From positions 1-64,000 of the forward strand of contig JAXMCI010000038.1 in the NCBI GenBank assembly GCA_046349435.1: a DNA stretch of 64,000 nucleotides, in the 5' to 3' direction. This DNA is from JAXMCI01 sp046349435 (lineage in GTDB: Bacteria > Pseudomonadota > Alphaproteobacteria > Dongiales > Dongiaceae). This document shows positions 43,264 to 52,076 of the stretch, in pieces. A program made the translations under genes and the position numbers. The notes under the pieces are model-generated. The model was not told the origin of the DNA, ran no database searches, and saw only the letters and a program-made list of their open reading frames with translations. The first letter of the stretch is position 1. Every line of letters starts with the position of its first letter.

Positions 43264-44541
43264 TCAGCTCGCCCCGGTTCCCCCGGCGGTGTCCGGATCG
43301 TCCGGCACGGTCAGGAACAGCGAATTTATTCCATTGAATACCCGAAACACCTGCTGGAAGTCAGCGAGGAACGTTGACCAGTCCAGCCCGGGGGCCGGAC
43401 CTGCCGCCAGCTCGCGATGGATCGTGCCCAGGCTGCGCCGGCCGTCGACCCGCGCCAGCATCGGCCCGGCCAGCCGCGGCACCCGCATCACCGTGCGGAA
43501 GCCATCGATGCTGACGGTGATCTCGCCGGCCGGGGTCATGCCGCGGGCGAGCTTTTCCGAGGCGGCGTCGCGCAGCAGCGGCACGGCGGCCGGATCGTCG
43601 GACCGCGCCACCGCCGTGGCGGCGCGCTCGCGGGGCACCAGGTAGGCGGTGTGCTTCTTGATGTTGCCGACCATGAGCTCGGCCAGCGCCGCGCGCTCCA
43701 GCCAGCCGAGCCCGGCCAGCCGCCGGCGCAGCAGCCCGTCATTGACGTAGGTGTCGGGATCGTAGCGCCAGGGCTCGATCAGGCCGACGATGGCGAGCCC
43801 GGCGGCCTCCGCCAGCGCCGCCATCTCCGGCACCGTGTAGGCGACGTCCTGGCTGTGCAGCAGCAGGTCGTAGAGGGCGTTGTCGCCGCCATGCTGGTGA
43901 TCGGTGATCAGCGGGTTGCGCACCAGCCGGTTGGTCGGCGGCAGCTGCTTCAGCAGGCGCTTGGCGATGTCGACGCGCTTCTCCGGCGGCTCCTCGAGCG
44001 GCGCCAGCCGGCGCAGCACGCCCTGCACGTCGTAGACCCCGGTGCGGCCGAGCGCGCCGTAGAGCATGATGCCGAGGCCGCCGCCCGGGGCCAGCGCCTC
44101 GGCCAGCCGGGTCAGGCCGGCGGCCGGGTCGGGCAGATGGTGCAGGACGCCGCAGCAATCGACGTAGTCGAACGCGCCGAGGCCGAGCGCCGGCAGGTCG
44201 AGCAGCGAACCGGTGACGAAGCGGATGTTGGTCAGGCCGCGCACCTCGGCGCGGGCCTCGGCGACGCGGCGCGAGGCCGCCGACAGGTCGAGATAGACGA
44301 CCTCCGCCGGTCCGCCGCGATCGGCCAGCTGCTGGCCCAGCATGATCGCGCCGTCGCCGGTGCCGCCGCCGGCGACCAGCGCGCGGAACGGCCGGCGGAA
44401 GTCGCGGCGGCCGCCGAAGACGTAGTGGTTCACCTCGACGAGATGGCTGGGATAGCCCTCGAGCAGCCGGGTCTTCTCCTCCTGCGGGTCGCGCAGCGGG
44501 TAGGGATAGGCCTCGTATTGCCGGCGCAGCAGGTCGGTCAT
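43264..44541 (-). CDS. Class I SAM-dependent methyltransferase, 425 aa
   Basis: N-terminal YPYPLRDP segment, SAM-binding motif RALVAGGGTGDGAIMLGQQLA (about residues 53-73), acidic strand YLDLSA and motif YVDCCGVLHHLPDPAAGLTRLAEALAPGG. The C-terminal 170 residues form an extra domain (IKKHTAYLVPRERAA, DGFRTVMRVPRLAGPML, FLADFQQVFRVFNGINSLFL) without an enzyme motif I know. Similar proteins are found as stand-alone methyltransferases of unknown substrate. It is followed by the PmtA-like gene; the asparaginase gene lies 13 bp upstream. Confidence 0.85.
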   Translation of the reverse strand: MTDLLRRQYEAYPYPLRDPQEEKTRLLEGYPSHLVEVNHYVFGGRRDFRRPFRALVAGGGTGDGAIMLGQQLADRGGPAEVVYLDLSAASRRVAEARAEVRGLTNIRFVTGSLLDLPALGLGAFDYVDCCGVLHHLPDPAAGLTRLAEALAPGGGLGIMLYGALGRTGVYDVQGVLRRLAPLEEPPEKRVDIAKRLLKQLPPTNRLVRNPLITDHQHGGDNALYDLLLHSQDVAYTVPEMAALAEAAGLAIVGLIEPWRYDPDTYVNDGLLRRRLAGLGWLERAALAELMVGNIKKHTAYLVPRERAATAVARSDDPAAVPLLRDAASEKLARGMTPAGEITVSIDGFRTVMRVPRLAGPMLARVDGRRSLGTIHRELAAGPAPGLDWSTFLADFQQVFRVFNGINSLFLTVPDDPDTAGGTGAS

Positions 44542-44554
44542 CGGCGGCCCGCCT

Positions 44555-45586
44555 TCAGAGCACCGGCCGGACCCGGCCGGTCTCCAGCCCGGCCCGGTTC
44601 GGCACCGGCGGCTGCAGCAGGTCGGCGAGCGCGGCGAGCTGCGCTTGCGTCAGCACGCCGAGCCGGCGGAGCACGGATCCCAGCACGACCTCCGAGGCCG
44701 GGCCGCTGCCGTCGTCGACCTTGAGCGCGACGCCCAGCCCGAGGCCGGGCAGGGCGGCGCAATAGACGCCCTGGGCGCCCGACTTGACCAGCGCGGCGGC
44801 GCCGACCGCCTGCATCAGCCGGGTGCCGAAGCGGCCGGTGCCGCCGATCAGGAAGGGCTCGGCGGCGATCGCCGCGCGGATCCGCAGCACGGCGTCGGCC
44901 CGCGCGGTCGGCAGGTCGGCCGGGTCGGCGATCCGCGCCATCGCCAGCGCCAGCCGCTCCAGCGGCACGCCGACCACCGGGATGCCGCAGCCGTCGATGC
45001 CGTGCGGCGCGCGGTCGAGCGCGAGGCCGGCCATCTCGCCGAGCGCCGCCTCGACGCGGCGCTGCACCGGATGGTCGCGGCGGATGTAGCCCGCCGTCGG
45101 CTCGCCCAGATGGCGGGCGGTGGCGAGGAAGCCGGCATGCTTGCCCGAGCAGTTGTTGTGCAGCGGGCCGGGCGCCGCGCCGGCCCGCAACAGGGCCTCG
45201 GCCGCGGCCTCGGCATAGGGCAGCTGCGCCCCGCATTCGAGGTCGGCGGGGCCGAGCCCGAGCCGGGCCAGCCAGGCGGCGACCAGGGCGACATGGCGCG
45301 GCTCGCCGCTGTGCGAGGCGCAGGCGAGCGCGATCTCCGCCGGTCCCAGGCCCCAGCGGTCGGCGGCGCCGCTCTCGATCAGGGGCAGGGCCTGGATCGG
45401 CTTGACCGCCGAGCGGCCATAGACCGGGCGGCCGACCTCCCCCGCCTGCTCGACCGTCCGGCCGCGCGCATCGACCACGGCGATGGCGGCGCGGTGGCGG
45501 CTCTCGACCATCTCGCCGCGCCAGACCTCGACGGCGACGGGGTTGGCGGCACCGGGCGGGGCGCTGGCAGGCGAAGGGGCGGCCAT
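44555..45586 (-). CDS. Asparaginase (ReAII/thermolabile L-asparaginase II type), 343 aa
   Basis: Enzyme of the Rhizobium-type asparaginase family (not homologous to E. coli AnsA/AnsB). Key patterns are VEVWRGEMVESRHRAAIAVVDA at the start, YGRSAVKPIQALPLIESGAA, CASHSGEPRHV, LHNNCSGKHAGFLA, GIDGCGIPV and GGTGRFGTRLMQ. It hydrolyses asparagine to aspartate and ammonia in the cytoplasm. The ATG at 45586 is preceded by a longer open frame with no support. Coupled closely to the methyltransferase downstream. Confidence 0.91.
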   Translation of the reverse strand: MAAPSPASAPPGAANPVAVEVWRGEMVESRHRAAIAVVDARGRTVEQAGEVGRPVYGRSAVKPIQALPLIESGAADRWGLGPAEIALACASHSGEPRHVALVAAWLARLGLGPADLECGAQLPYAEAAAEALLRAGAAPGPLHNNCSGKHAGFLATARHLGEPTAGYIRRDHPVQRRVEAALGEMAGLALDRAPHGIDGCGIPVVGVPLERLALAMARIADPADLPTARADAVLRIRAAIAAEPFLIGGTGRFGTRLMQAVGAAALVKSGAQGVYCAALPGLGLGVALKVDDGSGPASEVVLGSVLRRLGVLTQAQLAALADLLQPPVPNRAGLETGRVRPVL

Positions 45587-45673
45587 GGAATGGGAAGGGG
45601 CGGGTCCGGCGGCAGAGGCGGCGCCACCTTGCCTCGCCCGGGGCCGGCATGCAAGGTTTCCGCCCGGCGACAC

Positions 45674-45705
45674 GGGCCAAGAGCGACACGGGGCCAAGAG
45701 CGACA
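45674..45705. repeat. Short direct repeat in the asparaginase/TrmH divergent region
   Basis: Two copies of GGGCCAAGAGCGACA (45674-45688 and 45691-45705), 17 bp apart, just upstream of the TrmH-family gene. No function is known; it may be a simple slippage duplication or part of a regulatory site. Confidence 0.6.
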
Positions 45706-45734
45706 TTGGCCAGGGGAGACGCAAGGCAGGCGAC

Positions 45735-46292
45735 ATGCGCGGCTATTTCGGGATCGGCATCGAGAGCGTCAGCAAGCCGCTCAACCTCGGCAGCCTGCTG
45801 CGCAGCGCGCATGCCTTCGGCGCCAGCTTCGCCTTCACCATCGCCGCCAGCCTGCCGCAGCGGCAGGTCCGCCATGCCGACACCTCGGACGCCGAGGACA
45901 ACCTGCCGCTGATGCAGTTCGCCAGCGTCTCGGAGTTCATGCTGCCGGCCGGCTGCCAGCTGGTCGGCGTCGAGCTGATCGACGACGCCATCGACCTGCC
46001 GAGCTTCCGCCACCCGCGGCGCGCCGCCTACGTGCTGGGCGCCGAGCGCGCCAACCTGTCGCCGCCGCTGCTCGAGCGCTGCGACTTCGTCTGCCGCATC
46101 CCGACCCGCTTCTGCCTCAACGTCGCGGTCGCCGGCGCGCTGGTGATGTACGACCGCATGCTGAGCCTCGGCCGCTTCGCCGAGCGGCCCGTGCGGGTCG
46201 GCGGCGGCGTGCAGCCGCCGCCCGCCCACGTCCATGGCGAGCCGATCTGGAAGGCCAAGCAGCGCCGCCGGCTGGCCCAGGGGCATGGCTGA
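45735..46292 (+). CDS. TrmH/SpoU-family RNA methyltransferase, 185 aa
   Basis: SPOUT-type 2'-O-methyltransferase. Motif 1 is KPLNLGSLLRSAHAFGASFAF, motif 2 YVLGAERANLSPPLLERCDF and motif 3 RIPTRFCLNVAVAGALVMYDRML. Short SpoU proteins modify tRNA or rRNA riboses; the substrate cannot be told. The ATG at 45735 has AGGCAGG upstream. The following GNAT gene overlaps by 8 bp (ATGGCTGA). Confidence 0.9.
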   Translation: MRGYFGIGIESVSKPLNLGSLLRSAHAFGASFAFTIAASLPQRQVRHADTSDAEDNLPLMQFASVSEFMLPAGCQLVGVELIDDAIDLPSFRHPRRAAYVLGAERANLSPPLLERCDFVCRIPTRFCLNVAVAGALVMYDRMLSLGRFAERPVRVGGGVQPPPAHVHGEPIWKAKQRRRLAQGHG

Positions 46293-46794
46293 GAGGCCGC
46301 CGCCGGACAGGGCGGAGATCGCGATCCGCGGCGCGGCGGAGCCCGACCTGGCGCTGCTCGCCGGCTGGATGGGCGAGTTCTTCGCGCACCTCAAGGCGGC
46401 GACCGGCGACCCCTATTTCGAGGGTGCCGAGATGCCGCCCGAGGCGGAGCGGCGCGCCCTCTTCGCCGGCGCGCTCGCCGCCGGCGAGCTGCTGCTGGTG
46501 GCCAGCCTCGACGGCCGGCCCTGCGGCTACCTGCTGGGCCGCGCCGAGCCGCCCTTCGTGCGCGAATCGCCGATCGCGGCGATCGGCCATATCAGCCATT
46601 GCTACGTGGTGCCGGCCGCGCGGCGGCGCGGCGTCGCCCGCCGGCTGGTCGCCGCGGCCGAGGACCGCTTCGCCGCCCGCGGCCTGCGCTGGGTCGAGCT
46701 CGGCTACGCACTCGCCAACGCCGAGGCCGCCGCCACCTGGCCCGGGATGGGCTACCGGCCGCTCCGCCTGGTCGCCCGCAAGGCGCTCGCATAG
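46285..46794 (+). CDS. GNAT-family N-acetyltransferase, 169 aa
   Basis: Motif A is HCYVVPAARRRGVARRLVAAAEDRFAARG (acetyl-CoA-binding RRRGVAR loop) and motif B ELGYALANAEAAATWPGMGYRPLRL. Starts inside the end of the RNA methyltransferase gene. The substrate, a small molecule or protein N-terminus, cannot be told. Confidence 0.9.
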   Translation: MAERPPPDRAEIAIRGAAEPDLALLAGWMGEFFAHLKAATGDPYFEGAEMPPEAERRALFAGALAAGELLLVASLDGRPCGYLLGRAEPPFVRESPIAAIGHISHCYVVPAARRRGVARRLVAAAEDRFAARGLRWVELGYALANAEAAATWPGMGYRPLRLVARKALA

Positions 46795-46909
46795 GGGGTT
46801 TTCCGGGCGGCGAGCTTGATCCAGGTCAACCTCCGGCGGCTCCCGCCATGGGAAGAAAGTCCGCGGCGCCGCAGTGGTGGCGCGGGACAGTGCAGCGGGA
46901 GCCAGGGCC

Positions 46910-47542
46910 TTGAACGAGATCACCAGCGACAGCGCCGGGACCGATCGTCCCGCCATCACCATCCGCGACCGCAGCGCGCCACTGCCGCCGCTGCCCGGCG
47001 AGAAGAGCCGGGTCTATTTCGCCCGCGACTGCGACGGCGAGGTCTACTATCTCGGCCACGGCGAGAGCTGGCGGCCGTTCCGGCGGCCGGACGAGCGCCT
47101 GCTCTCGTCGCCGGATTGGCTCCACCCGGCCCAGGCGCTGCCGACCGGCTGCAACCATCGCTGGGCGATGGTGGCGAGCGGCAGCGAGGGCGACGAGCTG
47201 CGCTGCGAGCATTGCGGGGTGAGCTGCCGCTGCCGGCGCGAGCTGCATCGCGGCCGAGCCGTTCCGGTCGTCGCCGCGGTGCGGGCAGAGCCGCGCCTCG
47301 AGGAGGCAGCGCGCGAGGCCAGGCGGCTGCGCAAGGCGCTGCTCGACGTCTCCGCCAAGGCGAAGGCCGGGGCGCAGGCGCTCTGCTTCCAGTACCCGAA
47401 GATCGCCGACGGTTTCCGTCTGATCCAGACCTTTGCCGACCAGGCCGCCGCCGGCGTCAGGCGCGACGAACCGCCGGTGCGACTGCCCGGCGGTGCGCGA
47501 GAGCGGGCACTAGCGGAACATCAGGGCGGGGCGGCCGCGTGA
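46910..47542 (+). CDS. Hypothetical protein with a CxxCxxxCxC cluster, 210 aa
   Basis: Not a family I recognise. The N-terminal half has YFARDCDGEVYYLGHGESWRPF and a C-H-C cluster (LRCEHCGVSCRCRREL, preceded by GCNHRW) that could bind zinc or iron-sulfur. The C-terminal half is helical with EAAREARRLRKALLDVSAKAKAGAQAL. The start is uncertain: a TTG at 46910 with GGGAG upstream fits best; a GTG at 46874 is in frame but without a good site. The 3' end overlaps the convergent ChrR gene by 33 bp. Confidence 0.6.
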   Translation: MNEITSDSAGTDRPAITIRDRSAPLPPLPGEKSRVYFARDCDGEVYYLGHGESWRPFRRPDERLLSSPDWLHPAQALPTGCNHRWAMVASGSEGDELRCEHCGVSCRCRRELHRGRAVPVVAAVRAEPRLEEAAREARRLRKALLDVSAKAKAGAQALCFQYPKIADGFRLIQTFADQAAAGVRRDEPPVRLPGGARERALAEHQGGAAA

Positions 47543-48160
47543 TTCCAGCACCCGCCATGGCCCCTCCAGCACCGCCAGGCAGATGCAGGCCGGGCCGGCC
47601 TCCGCCTGTGGCCGGTGGGCCGTGCCGGCCTCGGCGACGATGACGTCGCCGCGGCCGTAGCGCAGGCGATCGACCAGCGCACCCTCCAGGACCAGCAGCA
47701 CCTCCAGCCCGCCATGCTCGTGGGCCGGCACCGCGAAACCGCCTCGCAGTCGCAACAAACGGGCGCGGGGCCCCGCCCCGGCATGGGGGATCTCCGCGGC
47801 GTCGAATCCGGGGCTCGCCGGCTGCCACGCGACCGCGTCGATGTCGGGCACGTAGTCGCGCAGCGGCCGGGGCAGCAGCGCCCCGCTCCGCGCCGGCGCG
47901 GGCGCGGCGGGGCGGCGCGCCAGGTCGGGCGCTCCCGGCCGGTCGAGCTGGGCCAGCGCCAACGGCAGGCAATCCTCGCCGAGCGGGTCCGGCGGCAGCC
48001 GCTCAAGGAGCGCGCCGCCGATCGCCTCGAGCACGGCGACCGCCCGGCGGCAGCCGGGACAGAAGGCGAGATGGCTGGCGACGAGCAGGGACACGGCCTC
48101 TGTCGCGCTGCCGGCTGCATGGGCGAGCAGCAGCTCGTCGGCGGGATGGAAGAGCGGCAG
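47510..48160 (-). CDS. chrR: ChrR-family anti-sigma factor with cupin domain, 216 aa
   Basis: N-terminal zinc-binding anti-sigma part: LLAHAAGSATEAVSLLVASHLAFCPGCRRAVAVLEAIGG, with the HxxxCxxC zinc site (HLAFCPGC). C-terminal cupin domain (ARLLRLRGGFAVPAHEHGGLEVLLVLEGALVDRLRYGRGDVIVAEAGTAH) with the histidines of a metal site. In Rhodobacter sphaeroides ChrR releases RpoE under singlet oxygen. No canonical start lies in frame in the expected place; the CTG at 48160 (or a GTA at 48169) just after the sigma-factor stop is the best guess, so the exact start is uncertain. Confidence 0.85.
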   Translation of the reverse strand: MPLFHPADELLLAHAAGSATEAVSLLVASHLAFCPGCRRAVAVLEAIGGALLERLPPDPLGEDCLPLALAQLDRPGAPDLARRPAAPAPARSGALLPRPLRDYVPDIDAVAWQPASPGFDAAEIPHAGAGPRARLLRLRGGFAVPAHEHGGLEVLLVLEGALVDRLRYGRGDVIVAEAGTAHRPQAEAGPACICLAVLEGPWRVLESRGRPALMFR

Positions 48161-48165
48161 GCTCG

Positions 48166-48732
48166 CTACTCCTCCACGACGCGCCGGAGCCGCGCCAGGG
48201 CCAGCCTCAGCCGCGACTTGACGGTGCCCAGCGGCAGGCCCAGCCGGGCCGCGATGGCGCTGTGCGGGTTGTCCTCGAAATAGGCGAGGCGGACCAGCTC
48301 GGCCTGCTCGCGGGGCAGGGCGGCCACCGCGCGGCGCAGCCGCTCGCCGCCTTCCCGGCCGATCGCCGTCGCCTCGACGCCGGTCTCGTCGACGACGAAG
48401 ATCGGGTCGTCGGGGTCGAGCTCCGGCCGGCGCTCGCGCCGCAGCCGGTCGATCCGCTTGTTGCGCGCGATGGTGAAGACCCAGGTGGCCGCGCCGGAGA
48501 GCGCCGGGTCGAAGCTGTCGGCGCGCCGCCACAGCGTCACCATGGTTTCCTGGACCAGCTCCTCGGCGGTCGCCCCGTCGCAGCCCTGGCGCGTCAGGTA
48601 GGCCTTGATGCGCGGTCCGAAATGGCGGAACAGGGCGGCGAAGGCAGAGCGATCCCGTTCCCGGGCGATGGCTTCGATCATCGCCTCCAGGCTGGCTTCG
48701 TCAGCGCCGTCGGAGAGCGGCTCCGCCTGCAT
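48166..48732 (-). CDS. rpoE: ECF sigma factor, RpoE (ChrR-controlled) type, 188 aa
   Basis: Region 2 (AFAALFRHFGPRIKAYLTRQGCDGATAEELVQETMVTLWRRADSFDP and WVFTIARNKRIDRLRRERR) and region 4 (LPREQAELVRLAYFEDNPHSAIAARLGLPLGTVKSRLRLALARLRRV) match the ECF11 RpoE type controlled by ChrR. The start at 48732 (MQAEPLSD) is chosen; 48786 is an in-frame alternative. The matching promoter at 48852-48881 suggests autoregulation. Divergent from the IalB-family gene. Confidence 0.9.
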   Translation of the reverse strand: MQAEPLSDGADEASLEAMIEAIARERDRSAFAALFRHFGPRIKAYLTRQGCDGATAEELVQETMVTLWRRADSFDPALSGAATWVFTIARNKRIDRLRRERRPELDPDDPIFVVDETGVEATAIGREGGERLRRAVAALPREQAELVRLAYFEDNPHSAIAARLGLPLGTVKSRLRLALARLRRVVEE

Positions 48733-48851
48733 ACGGCCATATTCGGGGAAGCCGGTGAGGACCGCAAGAGCGGTTGGCGTGACCATTGGCCGCCAGCCGC
48801 CGCACTGCGTCACCCAAACAGCTTGCAACGACGGGACGGCTTCCATACAAC

Positions 48852-48881
48852 CCTTTACGCAGTCGACCGCACCGTGGATCA
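48852..48881 (-). promoter_or_regulatory. Candidate RpoE-type promoter of the rpoE-chrR pair
   Basis: On the minus strand TGATCC (48881-48876), 18 nt, TAAAGG (48857-48852). The reported Rhodobacter sphaeroides RpoE consensus is of the form TGATC plus about 18 nt plus TAAGA, so the -35 matches fully and the -10 partly. Predicted transcript start is near 48845, giving a leader of about 60 nt to the 48786 start or 113 nt to 48732. Confidence 0.65.
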
Positions 48882-48975
48882 CCCGGGCCGCGCGTGGGAG
48901 CGTGTTGTCAAAGCGACCCTTCGCGGCCGCCGACGGTCGAGGCCGGTGGTATCTGGCGGAAGGGGTAGCTCGTCG

Positions 48976-49557
48976 ATGGCCCGCGTCCCGATGTTCGTCC
49001 TTGTGCTCGGCGCCCTCTGGCTGGCCTCGCCCGCCCGGGCCGAGGACCCGAAGTCGATCGGCGTGTTCGGCGACTGGGAGGCGGTGACCGTCAAGGATGC
49101 CAAGGGCAAGGTCTGCTACATGACCAGCAACCCGAAGAAGAGCGAGGGGGCGGTCAAGAACCGGCAGAAGGCCTACGCCATGGTGATCCACCGCCCGGCC
49201 GAGAAGTCGTACGACGTCGTCACCTTCGCCGCCGGCTACAACTTCAAGGAGGGCAGCAAGGTCACGGTGACGATCGACAAGCTGGCCCTCACCATGTACA
49301 CGGCCAAGGACCATGCCTGGGCCTGGGACAGCGCCAGCAGCGCCGACCAGGCGACCGACAAGAAGCTGGTCGACGCCATGCGCAAGGGCACCGACATGAC
49401 GGTCAAGGGGACCTCGGCGCGCGGCAACGAGACCGTCGACACCTACTCGCTGAAGGGCTTCATGCGCGCCTATGCGGCGATCGGCACCGCCTGCGGCCTG
49501 AAGGCGCCGGCGCCGGCCGCCGCCGCGCCCTCGAGCAGCGCGCCGGCCTCGGAGTAG
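48976..49557 (+). CDS. Invasion-associated locus B (IalB) family periplasmic protein, 193 aa
   Basis: Signal peptide (residues 1-22, cleavage at ARA-ED), then the IalB domain with FGDWEAVTVKDAKGKVCYMTSNPKKSEG, DVVTFAAGYNFKEGSKVTVTIDKLALTMYT and MRKGTDMTVKGTSARGNETVDTYSLKGFMRAYAAI, followed by an Ala/Pro/Ser tail. Widespread in alphaproteobacteria; named from a Bartonella invasion locus but most members are periplasmic proteins of unknown role. Ends 28 bp before rlmN. Confidence 0.91.
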   Translation: MARVPMFVLVLGALWLASPARAEDPKSIGVFGDWEAVTVKDAKGKVCYMTSNPKKSEGAVKNRQKAYAMVIHRPAEKSYDVVTFAAGYNFKEGSKVTVTIDKLALTMYTAKDHAWAWDSASSADQATDKKLVDAMRKGTDMTVKGTSARGNETVDTYSLKGFMRAYAAIGTACGLKAPAPAAAAPSSSAPASE

Positions 49558-49585
49558 CGGCCGACCCGCCCTATATGACTCCGTC

Positions 49586-50725
49586 ATGAGCACCCAGGGT
49601 CACGCCCACGCCTTCGCGCCGCCGGCCGCCGGCGACGCCGCCCCCGGCGGCCGCCGCGAGCTGCTCGGGCTCGACCGCGACGAGCTCGCCGCCGAGCTGG
49701 CGACGATCGGCGCGCCGCCCTTCCGGGCGCGCCAGCTCTGGCACTGGATCTACCACCGCGGCGTCACCGACTTCGCGGCGATGACCACCCTGGCCAAGGA
49801 GTTCCGCGCGGCGCTCGCCGAGCGCTACGCGGTCGGTCGGCCGGCGGCGACGCGCGACCTCGTCTCGGTCGACGGCACCCGCAAGTGGCTGCTGCGCTTC
49901 GCCGACGGCCAGGAGGCCGAGTCGGTGCACATCCCGGAGGAGGATCGCGGCACGCTCTGCGTCTCCAGCCAGGTCGGCTGCACGCTGACCTGCCGGTTCT
50001 GCCACACCGGGACGCAGCGGCTGGTGCGCAACCTGTCGGCCGCCGAGATCGTCGGCCAGGTGATGAGCGCCCGCGACGCGCTCGGCGAGTGGCCCTCGCC
50101 GCCGGACGGGCGGCTGCTCTCCAACATCGTCATGATGGGAATGGGCGAGCCGCTCTACAACTACGAGAACGTCGCCAAGGCGCTGCGCATCGTGATGGAC
50201 GGCGAGGGCATCGCCATCTCGAAGCGGCGGATCACGCTGTCGACCGCCGGCGTCGTGCCGATGATCCGGCGCTGCGGCGCCGAGCTCAACGTCAACCTGG
50301 CGATCTCGCTGCACGCGGTGACCGACGAGCTGCGCGACGAGATCGTGCCGATCAACCGCAAGTACCCGATCGCCGAGCTGCTCGAGGCCTGCCGGACCTA
50401 TCCCGGCCTGAGCAACGCCCGGCGCATCACCTTCGAGTACGTCATGCTGAAGGACGTCAACGACAGCCCGGCCGAGGCGCGCGCCCTGGTGAAGCTGCTC
50501 GCCGGCATCCCCGCCAAGGTCAACCTGATCCCGTTCAACCCCTGGCCGGGCGCGCCCTTCGAGCGCTCGACCGAGGCGGCGATCGCCCGCTTCAGCCAGG
50601 TCGTCTTCGACGCCGGCTACGCCTCGCCGGTGCGCACCCCCCGCGGCCAGGACATCATGGCCGCCTGCGGCCAGCTGAAGAGCGCCAGCCTGAAGGCGCG
50701 GCGCAGCGAGCGGCCGGCCGCCTGA
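49586..50725 (+). CDS. rlmN: 23S rRNA (adenine-2503-C2)/tRNA-A37 methyltransferase RlmN, 379 aa
   Basis: Radical-SAM methyltransferase. The 4Fe-4S cluster motif is GCTLTCRFCHTG. Other landmarks are QLWHWIYHRGVTDFAAMTTLAKEFR, VGCTLTC, MGMGEPLYNYENV, ITLSTAGVVPMIRR, NVNLAISLHAV, YVMLKDVND and the C-terminal TPRGQDIMAACGQL with the catalytic cysteine. It methylates A2503 of 23S rRNA and A37 of some tRNAs. The stop lies inside the first of three tandem 14-bp repeats. Confidence 0.96.
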   Translation: MSTQGHAHAFAPPAAGDAAPGGRRELLGLDRDELAAELATIGAPPFRARQLWHWIYHRGVTDFAAMTTLAKEFRAALAERYAVGRPAATRDLVSVDGTRKWLLRFADGQEAESVHIPEEDRGTLCVSSQVGCTLTCRFCHTGTQRLVRNLSAAEIVGQVMSARDALGEWPSPPDGRLLSNIVMMGMGEPLYNYENVAKALRIVMDGEGIAISKRRITLSTAGVVPMIRRCGAELNVNLAISLHAVTDELRDEIVPINRKYPIAELLEACRTYPGLSNARRITFEYVMLKDVNDSPAEARALVKLLAGIPAKVNLIPFNPWPGAPFERSTEAAIARFSQVVFDAGYASPVRTPRGQDIMAACGQLKSASLKARRSERPAA

Positions 50726-50758
50726 TCCCGGCCGCCTGATCCCGGCCGCCTGATCCCG
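50717..50758. repeat. 14-bp tandem repeat at the rlmN stop codon
   Basis: Three exact copies of GCCGCCTGATCCCG. The rlmN stop TGA (50723-50725) is in the first. The unit is not a multiple of three, so each copy carries a TGA in a shifted frame. Probably slippage; the gene end is not altered. Confidence 0.85.
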
Positions 50759-50766
50759 GCCCGCGC

Positions 50767-50794
50767 TTGTGGCGCGGCCGCCGATCCCTATAAT
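50767..50794 (+). promoter_or_regulatory. Sigma70-type promoter of argG
   Basis: TTGTGG (50767-50772), 16-nt spacer, perfect TATAAT (50789-50794), start about 50801 and 25 nt ahead of the argG ATG at 50826. Confidence 0.7.
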
Positions 50795-50825
50795 CCGCCG
50801 CCTTCAAGGTTTCGGGGACGAGAGA

Positions 50826-52040
<1,215 letters not shown>

Positions 52041-52076
52041 TCCCGCCCGCCGCTCGCTGTCCGCCGCTCGCCGGGG

